The translations under genes were made by a program, and so were the position numbers. The notes below the pieces were generated by a model that saw only the letters and a list, made by a program, of their open reading frames with translations, ran no database searches and had not been told where the DNA came from. From Myxococcus flavus (GTDB lineage: Bacteria; Myxococcota; Myxococcia; Myxococcales; Myxococcaceae), in NCBI RefSeq assembly GCF_050038885.1, contig NZ_CP143624.1:3038001-3102000 (forward strand): a DNA stretch of 64,000 nucleotides, written 5' to 3'. The first letter of the stretch is position 1, and each line of letters opens with the position of its first letter. Positions 25,672-35,835 of the stretch are shown piece by piece.

Positions 25672-28600
25672 TCATGCCGCGCGGCCCGAGGCCTCACGGC
25701 GGGCACGCGCCACCTCGGCCCGAACGAGCTGGCGCAGGGCCTCCGGGTCGAAGGGCTTCTCCACGCGCGGATTGCCCACGCGCTCCAGGAACAGCCGCGC
25801 GGTGGAGGTGAAGGCCCCGCCCGTGATGAAGACGATGCGCTCCGCGGCTCGTGGTGACACCTCCGAGAGCGCGTCGTACAGGTCCATGCCGGTCATCTCC
25901 GGCATCATCAGGTCGCAGAGCACCACATCGTAGTGCGCCTCGGGCCCCGTCAGCTTCTCCAGGGCCTGACGCGCGCTCACCAGCACCTCCACGTCGTTCT
26001 CGCGCGACAAGGTGCGACGGATGGCGCCACTCACCAGCGCGTCATCGTCCACCACCAGCACCCGTCCTCGCGCCGGGCGCGCGGAATCCAAGCCGGGGTC
26101 CTGCGACGGTGCCGCTGCACCGGAGGGCGAGGCAGGCTCGGCGCGAGCGCCGGGCGCGAAAGGAGGCGCTCCGCTGCCCAGGCCCGCTTGCGCCTTCGCC
26201 CCGGTGCTCCGCGGGCTGGGAGCGGACATCACGGTGGAGTGGACCTCGACGGAAGGATGGCCTCGTGGGGGGCGCTCGGCGCCGGGGAGCTCCGCCTCCA
26301 CGCCGGACGAAGACTCCCGCTCGGAGTGCACGGACGCGGCCGCGTCCCGGGCGTCCGGAGCCGCCGGCCCCGTCGATTCGAGGGTGGAGGCTCGAGCATC
26401 CATCGGTCCTCCGCGGCTCCGTTCCGGAGCCGTGGCCTCCGTCGCCCGACGTCCTGCTGCCGCTGCTTCGGATGGCAAGCCAGCGCCTGCCCCGTGCGCT
26501 GGGGCGACGGCCGCTGGCGCCGCGCTGGCTCCAGGCCTTCGCGTGTCGTCGGCCTGCGCGGGCCTGGAGGCAGCAGCCGTCGTGCTGATGACCTCGTCTC
26601 GCCACGGCGCCGCGTTCGTCGGCCCCTCGACCTCGCCGATGGCATCACCACGCGACGTCGCGGCAGCGCCTGTCCCCACCGCTCCGTCGGCAACATCACC
26701 TCGCGACGCAGCATCCGCCAGCTTGCCCGAGGCTTCGTGCTGCCATTTCGCCGGAGCGACAGGCTCCATCGCCAGCGCGCCCGGGCCCGCCTCCGTCCCT
26801 CCATTCGCCGGGAGCCCCGCGCCGTCCGGCAGCGCCCCGGCCCCTGGCGACGCGGCCCGCAGCGACACGCGAAACACCGAGCCCTTCCCGGCCTCGCTCT
26901 CCACGGCGATGGTGCCGCCCATGGCCGACAGATACGCGTGACACAGCGACAGCCCCAGGCCCGTCCCCACGCCCACGGGCTTCGTCGTGTAGAAGGGGTC
27001 GAAGATGCGACCGAGCAGCTCCGGCGCAATCCCGCTGCCCGTGTCGCGCACCTCCGCCACCACCCGGCCATCCGGGCTGGTGCGCGTGACGAGCCGCACC
27101 TCGTTCGCCTCCGCCTGTCCCTCGGGCAGCGCCTGCGCCGCGTTGATGAGCAGGTTGAGGAACACCTGCGCCAGCCGCGCCTCGTTGCCCTGCACGCGTG
27201 GCACGTCGCCGTAGTCCCGCACCAGCTTCGCGCGCGGGCGCAGCTCGCCCATCGCAATCTTCACCGCCGAGTCGAGCACCGCGTGCAGCTCCACCGGCCC
27301 CTGCTGCTCGTCATCCGGCCGGGAGAACATCTTCAGGTCCTGCACGATGCGCCGCACCCGCTCCGCGCCCAGCAACGCCTCGCGCAGCGCCTGGCTCACG
27401 TCCTTCAGCCGGGCCCCCACGTCCCGCGTGCCTCCCAGCTCTCGCGCCAGCGCGTCCGACTCCTCGCTCGCGTGCTCCAGGTTGGACACGATGTAGGCCA
27501 GCGGATTGTTGATTTCGTGTCCCACGCCCGCCGCGAGCTGGCCCACCGCCGCCAGCCGCCCCGTCTGGACGAGCTGCGCCTGCGCCTGCCGGAGCGTGCG
27601 CATGTTCGCCTCCAGCTCCGCGTTGGCCCGCGCCAGCGCCTGCGTGCGGTCCTGCACGCGCTCCGCCAGCCATCGCTCGCGGTCCTTCAACTGCCCCACG
27701 CGCAGCAGGTACACGCTGACGCCCAGCATGCCCACGCCCAGCACGCACAGCAGCCAGAAGCCCGTGCGCTGCCACAGCTTCGGCTCCAGTACGACGTCCA
27801 GCGACACCGGCTCCGTCCAGCCGACGTCGCGGCCCTTCGCCTGGACCTCGAAGCGGTAGCTGCCCGGCCGCAGCCCGGTGTACAGGGCCCGCCGCGCCTC
27901 CGCGTGCACCCAGGTGTCGTCATGGCCCACCAGCCGGTACCGGAAGGGCAGCCGCGCCGCGTCCACCGGCGTGAAGGCCGTGAAGCGAATCTCCAGCCGG
28001 GACGCCCCGGGCTCCAGTTCCACCGGGCCCTCCACCGGCACGAGCTCGCCCTGGACGCGCACCTCTTCAATCCGCACCTCGGGCGGCTGCCGGCTCGCGC
28101 GCACCCGCACCGGGTCCACCACGATGGCGCCCCGCAGGTTGGTGAACCACAGCCGCCCGTCCTGCCCCCGCCACGCCGAGGGCTGCGTGTTGCCGTTGCA
28201 CTCCGCGCTGCGCATGCCGTCGCGGGTGTCGAAGTCCAGCGTCGTCAGGCGCGGACGCACGCCGTTCGCCACGTCCTCCAAATCACGCCGCGATACCCGC
28301 GACACGCCCTTGTTGCTGCTCATCCACAGCGAGCCGTCCCCGTCCGACACCAGGCTGAACACCGCGTCGTCGTACAGGCCCTGCGCGACCGTGAAGCGCA
28401 CCCACGTCCCCTCGCGCCACCGGCCCAGCCCCGTCTCCGTGCCCACCCACACCGTGCCATCCGGGTCCGCATGCAGCGCCAGCACCAGGTCTCCCGGCAG
28501 CCCGTCCGCTTGCGTGAACCGCTGGAAGCGCTTCTGCTCGCTGTCCCAGCGCGCCAGCCCCGTCTCCGAGCCGAACCACACGCGGCCCCGCACGTCCTCC

Positions 28601-30036
28601 ACCATGACGATGACGGGGTGGGTGAAGCCCTGCTTCGGCCCGTAGACCGTCACGTTGCCATCGCGCAGCCGCGCCAGCCCGGCCTGCGTGCCCAGCCACG
28701 TGTCGCCGCGCGAGTCCACCAGGATGGCGGTCACCACGTCGTGCGGCAGCCCCTGCGCGCGCGACACCCGCGTGAAGCGCTGCCCGTCATACCGGTAGGC
28801 CCCCGTGAGCGTGCCCACCCACAGCGTTCCATCGGGCGACTCGTGCAGCGCGGGGATGACGCTCTCCGGGAGGCCATGCGCCGCGCCCATGTGGACGAAG
28901 GCGCCGCCCTCGCGGCGGAACAGGCCGCTGGTGGTGCCCAGCCACAGCGTGCCGCGCCGGTCCTCCAGCACCGCGCTGACCGTCTCATCGGCCAGGCCCT
29001 CGGGAATCCCGTAGGTGGCGAAGGGGCCGTCGCGCAGGCGCAGCAGGCCCGAATACGTCCCCACCCAGAGGTGGCCGTCCCGGTCCTCCAGCATCGACAG
29101 CACGGCCGACTCCGCCATCCACCGCGTGCCGGGCACCGGCTCGCTGAAGCCCTTCGTGTTGTGCCGCGTGAGGTCGCCGCGCGGGGTGCCCACCCAGAGG
29201 TTGCCATCGCCGTCCGCATACAGCGCGCTGACGGCGGTGGACGGCAGGCCGTCGTCGGGCGCGAAGCGCCGGGCCACCACGCCATTCCATGCGTAGAGCC
29301 CTTCCTGCGTCCCCACCCACAGCACGCCCGTCGCGTCGCGGCGCAGGGCCGTCACGTAGGGCCGGGACTCCGGACCGGGAAAGGGGAAGGGCGCCGGCGT
29401 CACGCGCCCATCCACCAGGCGAGCCAGGCCTTCTCGCGTCCCCACCCAGAGCCGGGAGCCCTCTCCGGGCGCCAGCGCCGTGACGTGCGAGGCGGGCAGT
29501 CCGTCCGCCAGGGTGTACTGCCGTGCCACGCCCTCGCCCTGCGGCACCTGCCAGAGCCCCGCGGACGTGCCCACCCAGAGCACGCCCTCGGCGGCGACCA
29601 GCGTCTCCACGCGCGCGGCGTCCAGCGGCGCGGCGGCGCCCGGCGCTCGCTCGAAGCGGCCCTGGCGGTAGGCCACCAGCCCCTGGTCCGTGCCCACCCA
29701 CAGCGTGCCTGACGCGTCCTCCACGAGCGCCTTGATGGTGTGGTTGCGCAGCTCCGGCGTGTTGCGCTTGTCGAAGACGGTGAAGCGCGCGCCGTCGAAG
29801 CGCGCGAGCCCCTCCCACGTCCCCAGCCAGAGGTAGCCGTCGCGCGTCTGGGCCATGGACAGCAGGCTGTTCTGCGGGAGCCCGTCGTCGCTGCGCCACA
29901 CGTCCTGGCTGTACTGCGAGACGCGCCGCTGGGGGTCCAGGGCCATGCCCGGCATCGCCAGGACGAGTCCCGCGACGAAGAACCACCCGATGAACCCCCG
30001 CCAGGAAGCGCGGGCCCGTTGCCCCGGAGTGCGCAT
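25672..30036 (-). CDS. Hybrid sensor histidine kinase with regulator propeller, Y_Y_Y domain and receiver
   Basis: About 1454 residues from the Met at 30036; a Met at 30090 is also in frame. A signal or first membrane segment lies at 10-35. Residues 40-680 are about a dozen Reg_prop repeats (VWRSDDGLPQNSL, LWVGTWEGLARFDG and similar), two periplasmic propellers. A Y_Y_Y domain (FRYRLVGHDDTWV, GSYRFEVQAKG) and a membrane helix near 760-785 (WLLCVLGVGMLGVSVYL) follow. The HisKA motif is AAGVGHEINNPLAYI with the phospho-His near 840, and the ATPase has DTGSGIAPELLGRIFDP and GTGLGLSL. A roughly 260-residue Ala/Pro/Glu-rich linker leads to a receiver domain at 1330-1450 (VLVVDDDALVSG, CDLMMPEMTG, phospho-Asp in the latter). 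It probably senses a periplasmic ligand such as a glycan; no separate DNA-binding output is fused. Confidence 0.92.
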   Translation of the reverse strand: MRTPGQRARASWRGFIGWFFVAGLVLAMPGMALDPQRRVSQYSQDVWRSDDGLPQNSLLSMAQTRDGYLWLGTWEGLARFDGARFTVFDKRNTPELRNHTIKALVEDASGTLWVGTDQGLVAYRQGRFERAPGAAAPLDAARVETLVAAEGVLWVGTSAGLWQVPQGEGVARQYTLADGLPASHVTALAPGEGSRLWVGTREGLARLVDGRVTPAPFPFPGPESRPYVTALRRDATGVLWVGTQEGLYAWNGVVARRFAPDDGLPSTAVSALYADGDGNLWVGTPRGDLTRHNTKGFSEPVPGTRWMAESAVLSMLEDRDGHLWVGTYSGLLRLRDGPFATYGIPEGLADETVSAVLEDRRGTLWLGTTSGLFRREGGAFVHMGAAHGLPESVIPALHESPDGTLWVGTLTGAYRYDGQRFTRVSRAQGLPHDVVTAILVDSRGDTWLGTQAGLARLRDGNVTVYGPKQGFTHPVIVMVEDVRGRVWFGSETGLARWDSEQKRFQRFTQADGLPGDLVLALHADPDGTVWVGTETGLGRWREGTWVRFTVAQGLYDDAVFSLVSDGDGSLWMSSNKGVSRVSRRDLEDVANGVRPRLTTLDFDTRDGMRSAECNGNTQPSAWRGQDGRLWFTNLRGAIVVDPVRVRASRQPPEVRIEEVRVQGELVPVEGPVELEPGASRLEIRFTAFTPVDAARLPFRYRLVGHDDTWVHAEARRALYTGLRPGSYRFEVQAKGRDVGWTEPVSLDVVLEPKLWQRTGFWLLCVLGVGMLGVSVYLLRVGQLKDRERWLAERVQDRTQALARANAELEANMRTLRQAQAQLVQTGRLAAVGQLAAGVGHEINNPLAYIVSNLEHASEESDALARELGGTRDVGARLKDVSQALREALLGAERVRRIVQDLKMFSRPDDEQQGPVELHAVLDSAVKIAMGELRPRAKLVRDYGDVPRVQGNEARLAQVFLNLLINAAQALPEGQAEANEVRLVTRTSPDGRVVAEVRDTGSGIAPELLGRIFDPFYTTKPVGVGTGLGLSLCHAYLSAMGGTIAVESEAGKGSVFRVSLRAASPGAGALPDGAGLPANGGTEAGPGALAMEPVAPAKWQHEASGKLADAASRGDVADGAVGTGAAATSRGDAIGEVEGPTNAAPWRDEVISTTAAASRPAQADDTRRPGASAAPAAVAPAHGAGAGLPSEAAAAGRRATEATAPERSRGGPMDARASTLESTGPAAPDARDAAASVHSERESSSGVEAELPGAERPPRGHPSVEVHSTVMSAPSPRSTGAKAQAGLGSGAPPFAPGARAEPASPSGAAAPSQDPGLDSARPARGRVLVVDDDALVSGAIRRTLSRENDVEVLVSARQALEKLTGPEAHYDVVLCDLMMPEMTGMDLYDALSEVSPRAAERIVFITGGAFTSTARLFLERVGNPRVEKPFDPEALRQLVRAEVARARREASGRAA

Positions 30037-30445
30037 ATCGCTCGCAGTGTCCGGCAGAAATGGCCCGGAGGCCACTCGCCCCGACTTCATCCGAGGCGGA
30101 ACGTTCAGTGAACGGTCTTGGCGACAGCGGCGGGGGACCGGCCTCCTCCCCCTGTACAGCCCCCCGACTTCCCCCCGCCGCTGCCGCCGCGTCCGCCACC
30201 ACCTGTGGCGCCGGGAACCGCACTCCCGGCTCCCTCACGGCCATGGCCATTGCGCGCTCGGCGAGGAGACCCCGATGGTGGCGGAGGTCTCCGACCCGTC
30301 GCGCATGGGTGAAGATGCGAGCCACCGCTCCACCGCGCCACTGCGGGAATGCGACACCCTGGGTGTCCCCCGGTCGAACCCGGCGGAGCCATGAGGCGCA
30401 CGTCCACCCGTCCGGTCTATGCTCCGCGCGCCGAAAAGAGGGTGG
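30037..30445. other. Divergent intergenic region
   Basis: About 410 bp between the hybrid kinase and the RDD membrane protein. It includes a strongly C-rich tract near 30145-30200 and an upstream in-frame extension of the kinase. No convincing gene is seen; both promoters must be here. Confidence 0.45.
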
Positions 30446-31117
30446 ATGAGCGACGGGTCGTTGTTCTCGACGGACCAGGTGACCACGGAGTCGCGGTACC
30501 AGTGGCACCTGTGGGTGGCGGATGTACTGGACCTGGGGACCTCGGTCCTCGTGGGCTGGGCCGCGCTGCGCGCCCTGGAGCAGGAGCGCACGCCCGTATC
30601 GATGCTCCTGGCCATGCTCCTGGCCTGGCTCCTCACCTCCGCCGTGGGCGGGGTGACGGGCCGGACGTTCTGGAGACAGGTGGCCGGCGTGAAGCTGGTG
30701 CGCGCGGAGCGCACGCCCGGGCTCCTTCCCGGGCTCGCCCGGGGCGTCACCACCCCGCTGGACCTGCTGCTGAACGTCGTGCTGCTGCGCAGGCCGCTGG
30801 ACCTGCTGCTCGGCCTCCACGCGACGCCGGTGCCGTCCGGCCTGGGCCCCCGCCTCAAGGGCGTGGCGCTCCAGCTGCCCTGGCTGGCGGTGCTCGCGGG
30901 CGCGGTGTGGCTGCTCGTCACGCCCACCCGCGCGGAGATGCTCCAGTACCTGGGACGGACGCTGACCGGCTGGCACTGCTGCCACGGCACGCGCGAGGTG
31001 ACCTGGCAGTGCCGCACCTCGCTGGACCGCGCCGTGCGCAACGCACGCGGCGGGGACCCGGACGTCCAGAAGCTGGTGGCGGACTGCCCCGTCGCGGGCG
31101 CGCGGCTGAAGCCGTGA
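30446..31117 (+). CDS. RDD-family membrane protein
   Basis: About 223 residues from the ATG at 30446 (AGAGGGTGG upstream). Three to four hydrophobic segments are seen: LDLGTSVLVGWAAL, PVSMLLAMLLAWLLTSAVGG, LDLLLNVVLL and LPWLAVLAGAVWLLV. The second segment is followed by RTFWRQVAGVKLVR, matching the RDD-family pattern G..W.KK..G.KVV. The C-terminal 60 residues lie outside the membrane and contain HCCHGTREVTWQC, four cysteines that might form disulfides or bind a metal. RDD proteins are of ill-defined function; some are Na+/H+ antiporters or transporters. It converges closely with the Ser/Thr kinase gene (25-bp gap). Confidence 0.75.
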   Translation: MSDGSLFSTDQVTTESRYQWHLWVADVLDLGTSVLVGWAALRALEQERTPVSMLLAMLLAWLLTSAVGGVTGRTFWRQVAGVKLVRAERTPGLLPGLARGVTTPLDLLLNVVLLRRPLDLLLGLHATPVPSGLGPRLKGVALQLPWLAVLAGAVWLLVTPTRAEMLQYLGRTLTGWHCCHGTREVTWQCRTSLDRAVRNARGGDPDVQKLVADCPVAGARLKP

Positions 31118-31142
31118 GCGCCCGCTGGGGCCCGTCCTCGCG

Positions 31143-33566
31143 TCAGCGCACCTTCACCCGCAGCTCGCCCTCCTTGCAGAGGACGCCCAGGTAGCCGGAG
31201 CCCACGTCGAAGTTGGCGTTGTGCCGGAAGCGGCTGGCCGTCTTCCGGTCACCGGCCTTCACCACGCCCAGCCAGGCCACCTTCCGGATGTCCTTGACGA
31301 CGTAGCAGTCGGTCCAGTCGAACGACTCGTTGTTCTGGACCTCCACGCCGGGGTCCAGCAGGCCGCCCACCCCACCCTGCTCGCTCGCGTGGCCGCGCAG
31401 GGTGCGCTTCGCGGGCGGCGCCACCGCCACCGCCACGCCGGCATCGGCCTCCGCCTTCGCGGGCTCGGCGACGACGTCCTCCGTCTCCTCGGCGGCCGCG
31501 GTCTCCGCGGAGGACGACTCCCCCTCGGGGGCCGCCACGAAGAGGTCTCCCGAAGCCGCGAGCGCGCGGTCGTCGAACTCGAGGAACGCCCGCAGGGGCC
31601 GCAGCCCACCACGCGCCGGGCGCATCACCCGGGCCCGGCCCAGCACCTCGCGCTTGCCGTTCTTCAGCGGCCCCAGCACATCCATCTCCGTGCCCACCGG
31701 GAAGGCCCGCGCCACGGACCGGTCGACATAGGGCCTGCCGTTGGCCTTCTTGATGAGGAGCACCCTGGCGGGCGAGGCATAGGCCACCGCCGGCTCGGCA
31801 CGGACAGGCGCCTTCTTCACGGGCGCCTTCGCCGTCTGCGGCCGGGGCGGGCTCCGCGGCCGCTCCGGCTCCGCCTTCTCATCCGCGGACGCGTCCTTGG
31901 ATGCAGCGGCGGCAGCCTCGCCTGGCGCCTCCGCGCCCCCGGCCGCGCCGGCGTCGCTCGCGAGCGCTCCGGCAACCGGCGCCACTGTCGCGCCCTGCTG
32001 CTGCGCCACCCGCCCGGCACCCGGCGTGGGCTCGTCGCTCCGCGGCTGCGCGCCCGGCTCGGCACCCGGCGTGGGCCCATCGCCCCGCGACTGCGCCACC
32101 GCTCCGGCCGCTGCCGGAGCCCCCTCCGCTCGCGGCTGCGCCGCCACTTCCGAACCCGCCGCGGGCGCGTCCTTCCCGGAAGCACTGGCGACGGGCGCCG
32201 CGGGCCCGGACGACTGGACGAACAGGGCGGTGGTGGCGGCGGTGGCAATCACGAGCAGCACGGCGATGGCGGCATAGAGCCCCACGGGCCGCTTCCGGGA
32301 GGACAGCGCCTCCAGGGAGGCGGCCTCCGGACGCGACGGCGCGAGCGGCTCCGCGCGGGGCCCCACGCTCGCGGCGGGCACGGGACCCGAGGGCGGCCGC
32401 ACCGTGGTGGCACCGGTGCCCAGGTCTTCTGATTCGTCCGCATAGACGGCGCCCGGCCGGGCCACGCCGCCGGAGAGGAGACGTGGCTGCGCGCCTGGAC
32501 TACGCATCAGCGTGGGCTCGAAGCCGACCGCCGACTGCGGCCCCGTGCCGTACCCCTGCGGCGTGGGGGTGCGGCGGTGATTGGAAGCGGAGGACACCTT
32601 CGAGATGAGCTTGCGCTGCGCGTCGAACGCCTCGGGGCACAGCCCTCGCACGAAGTGGCCCACCTCCTCGGCGCCCACCTCCGCGCCCGAGCGCACCAGC
32701 TCCGTGTTGAGCGCGCGCGCCAGCTCGTCGGAGCGCGTGTAGCGTCCGTCCGGGCGCGCCTCCAGGGCGCGGCGCACCACGGCGTCCAGCGAGGCGTCCA
32801 CGTCCGGCCGGAGCTCCTGCAGCGAGGGCACCACCGGTTGCGACATGGCCGCCATCATCTCCCCCACCGTCCCGTGGGGAATCAGGGAGCGGCCCGCCAG
32901 CATCTCCCACACCACGACACCACAGGAGTAGATGTCGCTGCGGTGGTCCAGGGGCTCGGCGCGCACCTGCTCGGGCGACATGTACCCGAGCTTCCCCATC
33001 ACCGTGGACGGCAGCGTGTACTTGCTGCGCGCCGCGGACTTGGCGAGGCCGAAGTCGATGACCTTCACCTCGCCCTCGTAGGACACCATGACGTTGTGGG
33101 GCGACACGTCGCGGTGGACGATGCCCAGCGGCGAGCCGTCCGGCCCCGTCTTGCGGTGCGCGTAGCCCAGGCCCTCGGCGATGCGCTGGCCGATGTACAG
33201 CGCCACCGGCACCGGCACCGCCACGCCCTGCGCGCGCGCCTGCTCCAGCAGGTAGGCCAGGTCCACGCCCGCCACGTACTCCAGCGCCATGAAGTACGTG
33301 CCGTCCGCCTCGCCCATGTCGTACACCTGGGCAATCGACGAATGCACGAGGTGCACCAGCACCTTCGCTTCGTGGTGGAAGCGGTCGAGGAACTGCCGGT
33401 CCTTGAGGAGCGCCGGCAGAATCGTCTTCACGATGCACGGCTTCTCGAAGCCGGCCGCGCCGCTGATCTTCGCCAGGAACACCTCCCCCATCCCCCCCTG
33501 TCCCAGGGGGTGGACGAGCTCGTAGCGCCCGAGAAAGCGAGTGGACTCTGTAGGGTCGGTACTCAT
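31143..33566 (-). CDS. Membrane-anchored Ser/Thr protein kinase
   Basis: 807 residues. A Hanks-type kinase domain occupies about 14-280, with every motif intact: GQGGMGEVFLAK, lysine in PCIVKTIL, HRDVSPHNVMV, VIDFGLAKS, and GYMSPEQVRAEPLDHRSD with the APE-like region. After a linker there is one membrane helix near 427-450 (GLYAAIAVLLVIATAATTALFV), then an Ala/Pro/Gly-rich extracytoplasmic stretch with repeated PAPGAEP-like units. A C-terminal domain of about 200 residues has LIKKANGRPYVDRSVA and ends with FDWTDCYVVKDIRK. This is the PknB-like plan common in myxobacteria: cytoplasmic kinase, periplasmic sensor. The ligand and targets are unknown. It is divergent from the subtilase gene. Confidence 0.92.
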   Translation of the reverse strand: MSTDPTESTRFLGRYELVHPLGQGGMGEVFLAKISGAAGFEKPCIVKTILPALLKDRQFLDRFHHEAKVLVHLVHSSIAQVYDMGEADGTYFMALEYVAGVDLAYLLEQARAQGVAVPVPVALYIGQRIAEGLGYAHRKTGPDGSPLGIVHRDVSPHNVMVSYEGEVKVIDFGLAKSAARSKYTLPSTVMGKLGYMSPEQVRAEPLDHRSDIYSCGVVVWEMLAGRSLIPHGTVGEMMAAMSQPVVPSLQELRPDVDASLDAVVRRALEARPDGRYTRSDELARALNTELVRSGAEVGAEEVGHFVRGLCPEAFDAQRKLISKVSSASNHRRTPTPQGYGTGPQSAVGFEPTLMRSPGAQPRLLSGGVARPGAVYADESEDLGTGATTVRPPSGPVPAASVGPRAEPLAPSRPEAASLEALSSRKRPVGLYAAIAVLLVIATAATTALFVQSSGPAAPVASASGKDAPAAGSEVAAQPRAEGAPAAAGAVAQSRGDGPTPGAEPGAQPRSDEPTPGAGRVAQQQGATVAPVAGALASDAGAAGGAEAPGEAAAAASKDASADEKAEPERPRSPPRPQTAKAPVKKAPVRAEPAVAYASPARVLLIKKANGRPYVDRSVARAFPVGTEMDVLGPLKNGKREVLGRARVMRPARGGLRPLRAFLEFDDRALAASGDLFVAAPEGESSSAETAAAEETEDVVAEPAKAEADAGVAVAVAPPAKRTLRGHASEQGGVGGLLDPGVEVQNNESFDWTDCYVVKDIRKVAWLGVVKAGDRKTASRFRHNANFDVGSGYLGVLCKEGELRVKVR

Positions 33567-33991
33567 GGCGTCTTGCGGCAGCGAAGCACCCGGAAGCCGA
33601 CGGAATCAAGCAGCGGTCGACTTCCTTCCCACAGGCGCCACCGAGGCCCCGAACGGAAACTCCCCCACCACGGGAGCCGCCGTCCGACCGGATGCGCCGT
33701 GAGCACTGGCAGTCACGGCCCGACCCCACCGGTCGGCCCGACGTCCGGCAGTGCGCCCGCCCCACACCCGTCGGACAGGGTGGGTGTCGAGGAGAAAGGG
33801 GAACGCCGGGTGCGCGGGTGAAGGCAACGCTGCTCTCGGGCGCGGTTCCACCGGCCAACACACGGGGTGTGAACCGGAATACCTCAGGCGGGGGGGCGCC
33901 CCCCGGTCCGTTGCCACGCTTTCATGAAGTGCGCTCCCTGGGTGTACGCGCCCGGTACCTCCACTGGGTGCCGTTCGCGAAGGAGCGGCTC
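33567..33991. other. Divergent intergenic region
   Basis: 425 bp between the Ser/Thr kinase (minus) and the subtilase lipoprotein (plus). In-frame extension of the subtilase continues upstream but lacks a signal peptide and ribosome site. Tracts of C and G near 33890-33905 are noted. Promoters of both genes are expected here. Confidence 0.45.
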
Positions 33992-35725
33992 ATGAAGCGA
34001 TGGGGACTCATGGGGCTGTTGGCACTCGCTGCGTGTGGGCCGGATGACGCCTCCGACAAAGACGCCCAGAGCCAGGTGTGCCCCAACATCATCGCGGGTG
34101 CCCTGTCGGAGCCTGTGAGCACACGGCAGGTCGAGGCGCCCCTCCAGGCGGACGACGGCAGGGAGCGGGTCATCATCCGCTACCGGGACCAGGCGGTGCG
34201 GGCCCTCGGCCGCGTGGAGCAGGTGGGAGGCCAGGTGACGGCCACCTTCCGCTCCGTCCCGGCGGTGGCGGCGCGGATGTCCCTCCAGGAGCAACGCGCG
34301 CTGCTGGCGGAGGACCCGACGGTGGAGAGCATCGAGCCGGACCAGGAGTGGCACGCCCTGGCCCCCACCACGGCGCCCGCGATGCACGTCCTCAAGGCCA
34401 TGGCGAGCGGTACCGCCCCACGCGAGCACACCGCCGGGCTGCGCAAGGTCCAGGCGCACGAGGTGTGGGACCTGGATGGAGACGGCCTGCCGGACCCTGG
34501 CCGCCCCACGGGCGCGGGCGTGCGGGTGTGCGTCATCGACAGCGGCCTGGACCTGGAGCACCCGGAGCTGCTCGGCGCGGTGGTCGCCGGCCGCGACTTC
34601 CTGGAGGACGACGACACCCCGTCCGACTTCAGCAGCGGCCATGGCTGGGGCACCGGCCATGGCACGCACGTGGCGGGCATCATCGCGGCGCGGCCGGGCC
34701 ATGGCGGGCGGGGCTCGCCGCACCTGGAGCCCGCAGGGCTGATGGGCGTGGCTCCGGGCGCGGAGCTGGTCATCGCGCGCGTGCTGGACATCCACGGCCG
34801 CACGCACATGAGCTTCGTCCTGGAGGCCGTGGAGTACTGCGCCGAGCAGGGCGCCAAGGTCATCTCCCTGTCCCTGGGCGGCGGCATCGCCTCCAAGACG
34901 ACGCTCGAGGTCTTCGAGGCCGCGCATGCCCAGGGCATTCTGGTGGTGGCCGCGTCGGGCAACGGCGGGGTGCAGGTGGTGGACTACCCCGCGTCGGACC
35001 CGAATGTGCTGGCGGTGGGCGCCGTGGACCCCGAGGACCGGCGCGCCGCCTTCTCCTCGGGTGGACACACCCTGGCGCTGATGGCCCCGGGGGTGGACGT
35101 GCTGTCCACCTTCCTGCGGGGACAGGGCGCCTTCTCCACCGTGGACGTGGAGGGCACGCAGCCGATTTCACGCTCACTGCTGCACACCCCCATCGAGAAC
35201 CGCTGGGGCAAGCTGGTGGACTGCGGCGACGGCGCCTCCCTGGACTCGTGCGAGGGCGCCACGTGCAGCGGCTTCGTCGCCTACGTGCGGCATGGCCAGG
35301 TCCCCACCGACGTGGCCATGGTCAACGTGATGAAGCAGGGCGCGCGCGCGGTCATCTTCGGCAACTCGAGCCCGGAAGGCGGCGTGGACATCCTCGCCAT
35401 CCCGAGGCGCGGGCAGTGGGTGCCCGCCGTCACCATCACCCAGGCGGGAGGCACCGTGCTCCACCGGCGGCTGGGTTCGCTGGCGCGCGTCAGCCTGGAG
35501 CCGGCCGACTACAGCTATATGTCCGGCACCTCCATGGCCACGCCCTTCGTCAGCGGCGTGGCCGCGCTGCTCTTCAGCGCCCGGCCTTCCGCCACGCCCG
35601 ACGAGGTGAAGCACGCCCTGCTGTCCTCCGCGAAGGACCTGGGCCCCGCCGGCTACGACGAAGGCTACGGCCATGGCCTGGTGCAGGCACGGCGGGCGCT
35701 GGAGGTCCTCTCCAGCCTGCCCTGA
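33992..35725 (+). CDS. Subtilisin-like S8 serine protease, lipoprotein, with PA-domain insert
   Basis: 577 residues from the ATG at 33992, preceded by AAGGAGCGGCTC. The signal ends LALAACG, a lipobox. A propeptide-like region (RVIIRYRDQAVRAL, VESIEPDQEW) spans about 50-125. The catalytic triad is visible: Asp in VCVIDSGLDLEHPE near 183, His in GTGHGTHVAGIIA near 224, and Ser in YMSGTSMATPFVSG near 513. Between His and Ser, about 390-480, lies a protease-associated domain (IENRWGKLVDCGDGASLDSC, MKQGARAVIFGNSS) that may guide substrate binding. It is an exported protease, probably for nutrient protein degradation or predation. The outer-membrane protein gene follows after 110 bp. Confidence 0.93.
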   Translation: MKRWGLMGLLALAACGPDDASDKDAQSQVCPNIIAGALSEPVSTRQVEAPLQADDGRERVIIRYRDQAVRALGRVEQVGGQVTATFRSVPAVAARMSLQEQRALLAEDPTVESIEPDQEWHALAPTTAPAMHVLKAMASGTAPREHTAGLRKVQAHEVWDLDGDGLPDPGRPTGAGVRVCVIDSGLDLEHPELLGAVVAGRDFLEDDDTPSDFSSGHGWGTGHGTHVAGIIAARPGHGGRGSPHLEPAGLMGVAPGAELVIARVLDIHGRTHMSFVLEAVEYCAEQGAKVISLSLGGGIASKTTLEVFEAAHAQGILVVAASGNGGVQVVDYPASDPNVLAVGAVDPEDRRAAFSSGGHTLALMAPGVDVLSTFLRGQGAFSTVDVEGTQPISRSLLHTPIENRWGKLVDCGDGASLDSCEGATCSGFVAYVRHGQVPTDVAMVNVMKQGARAVIFGNSSPEGGVDILAIPRRGQWVPAVTITQAGGTVLHRRLGSLARVSLEPADYSYMSGTSMATPFVSGVAALLFSARPSATPDEVKHALLSSAKDLGPAGYDEGYGHGLVQARRALEVLSSLP

Positions 35726-35835
35726 GAGGTGGGAAGGGCAGCCGCACCAGGTGCCCCCAGGCCCGTGCGGGCCTGATTGCCAGGCCCATCCACGCAGGTC
35801 ACGTTGCCTTGCGGACGCGAACAAAGGAGTCCGTC

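Noticed and set aside
25664..25680. GCGGCA / TGCCGC hairpin as terminator
   Set aside because: It contains the stop codon of the hybrid kinase gene within its loop and has a short stem; probably coincidental.
25933..29712. 1259-codon plus-strand frame
   Set aside because: It is antisense to the hybrid kinase, His/Arg-rich, and without domains; the kinase frame contains all recognisable motifs.
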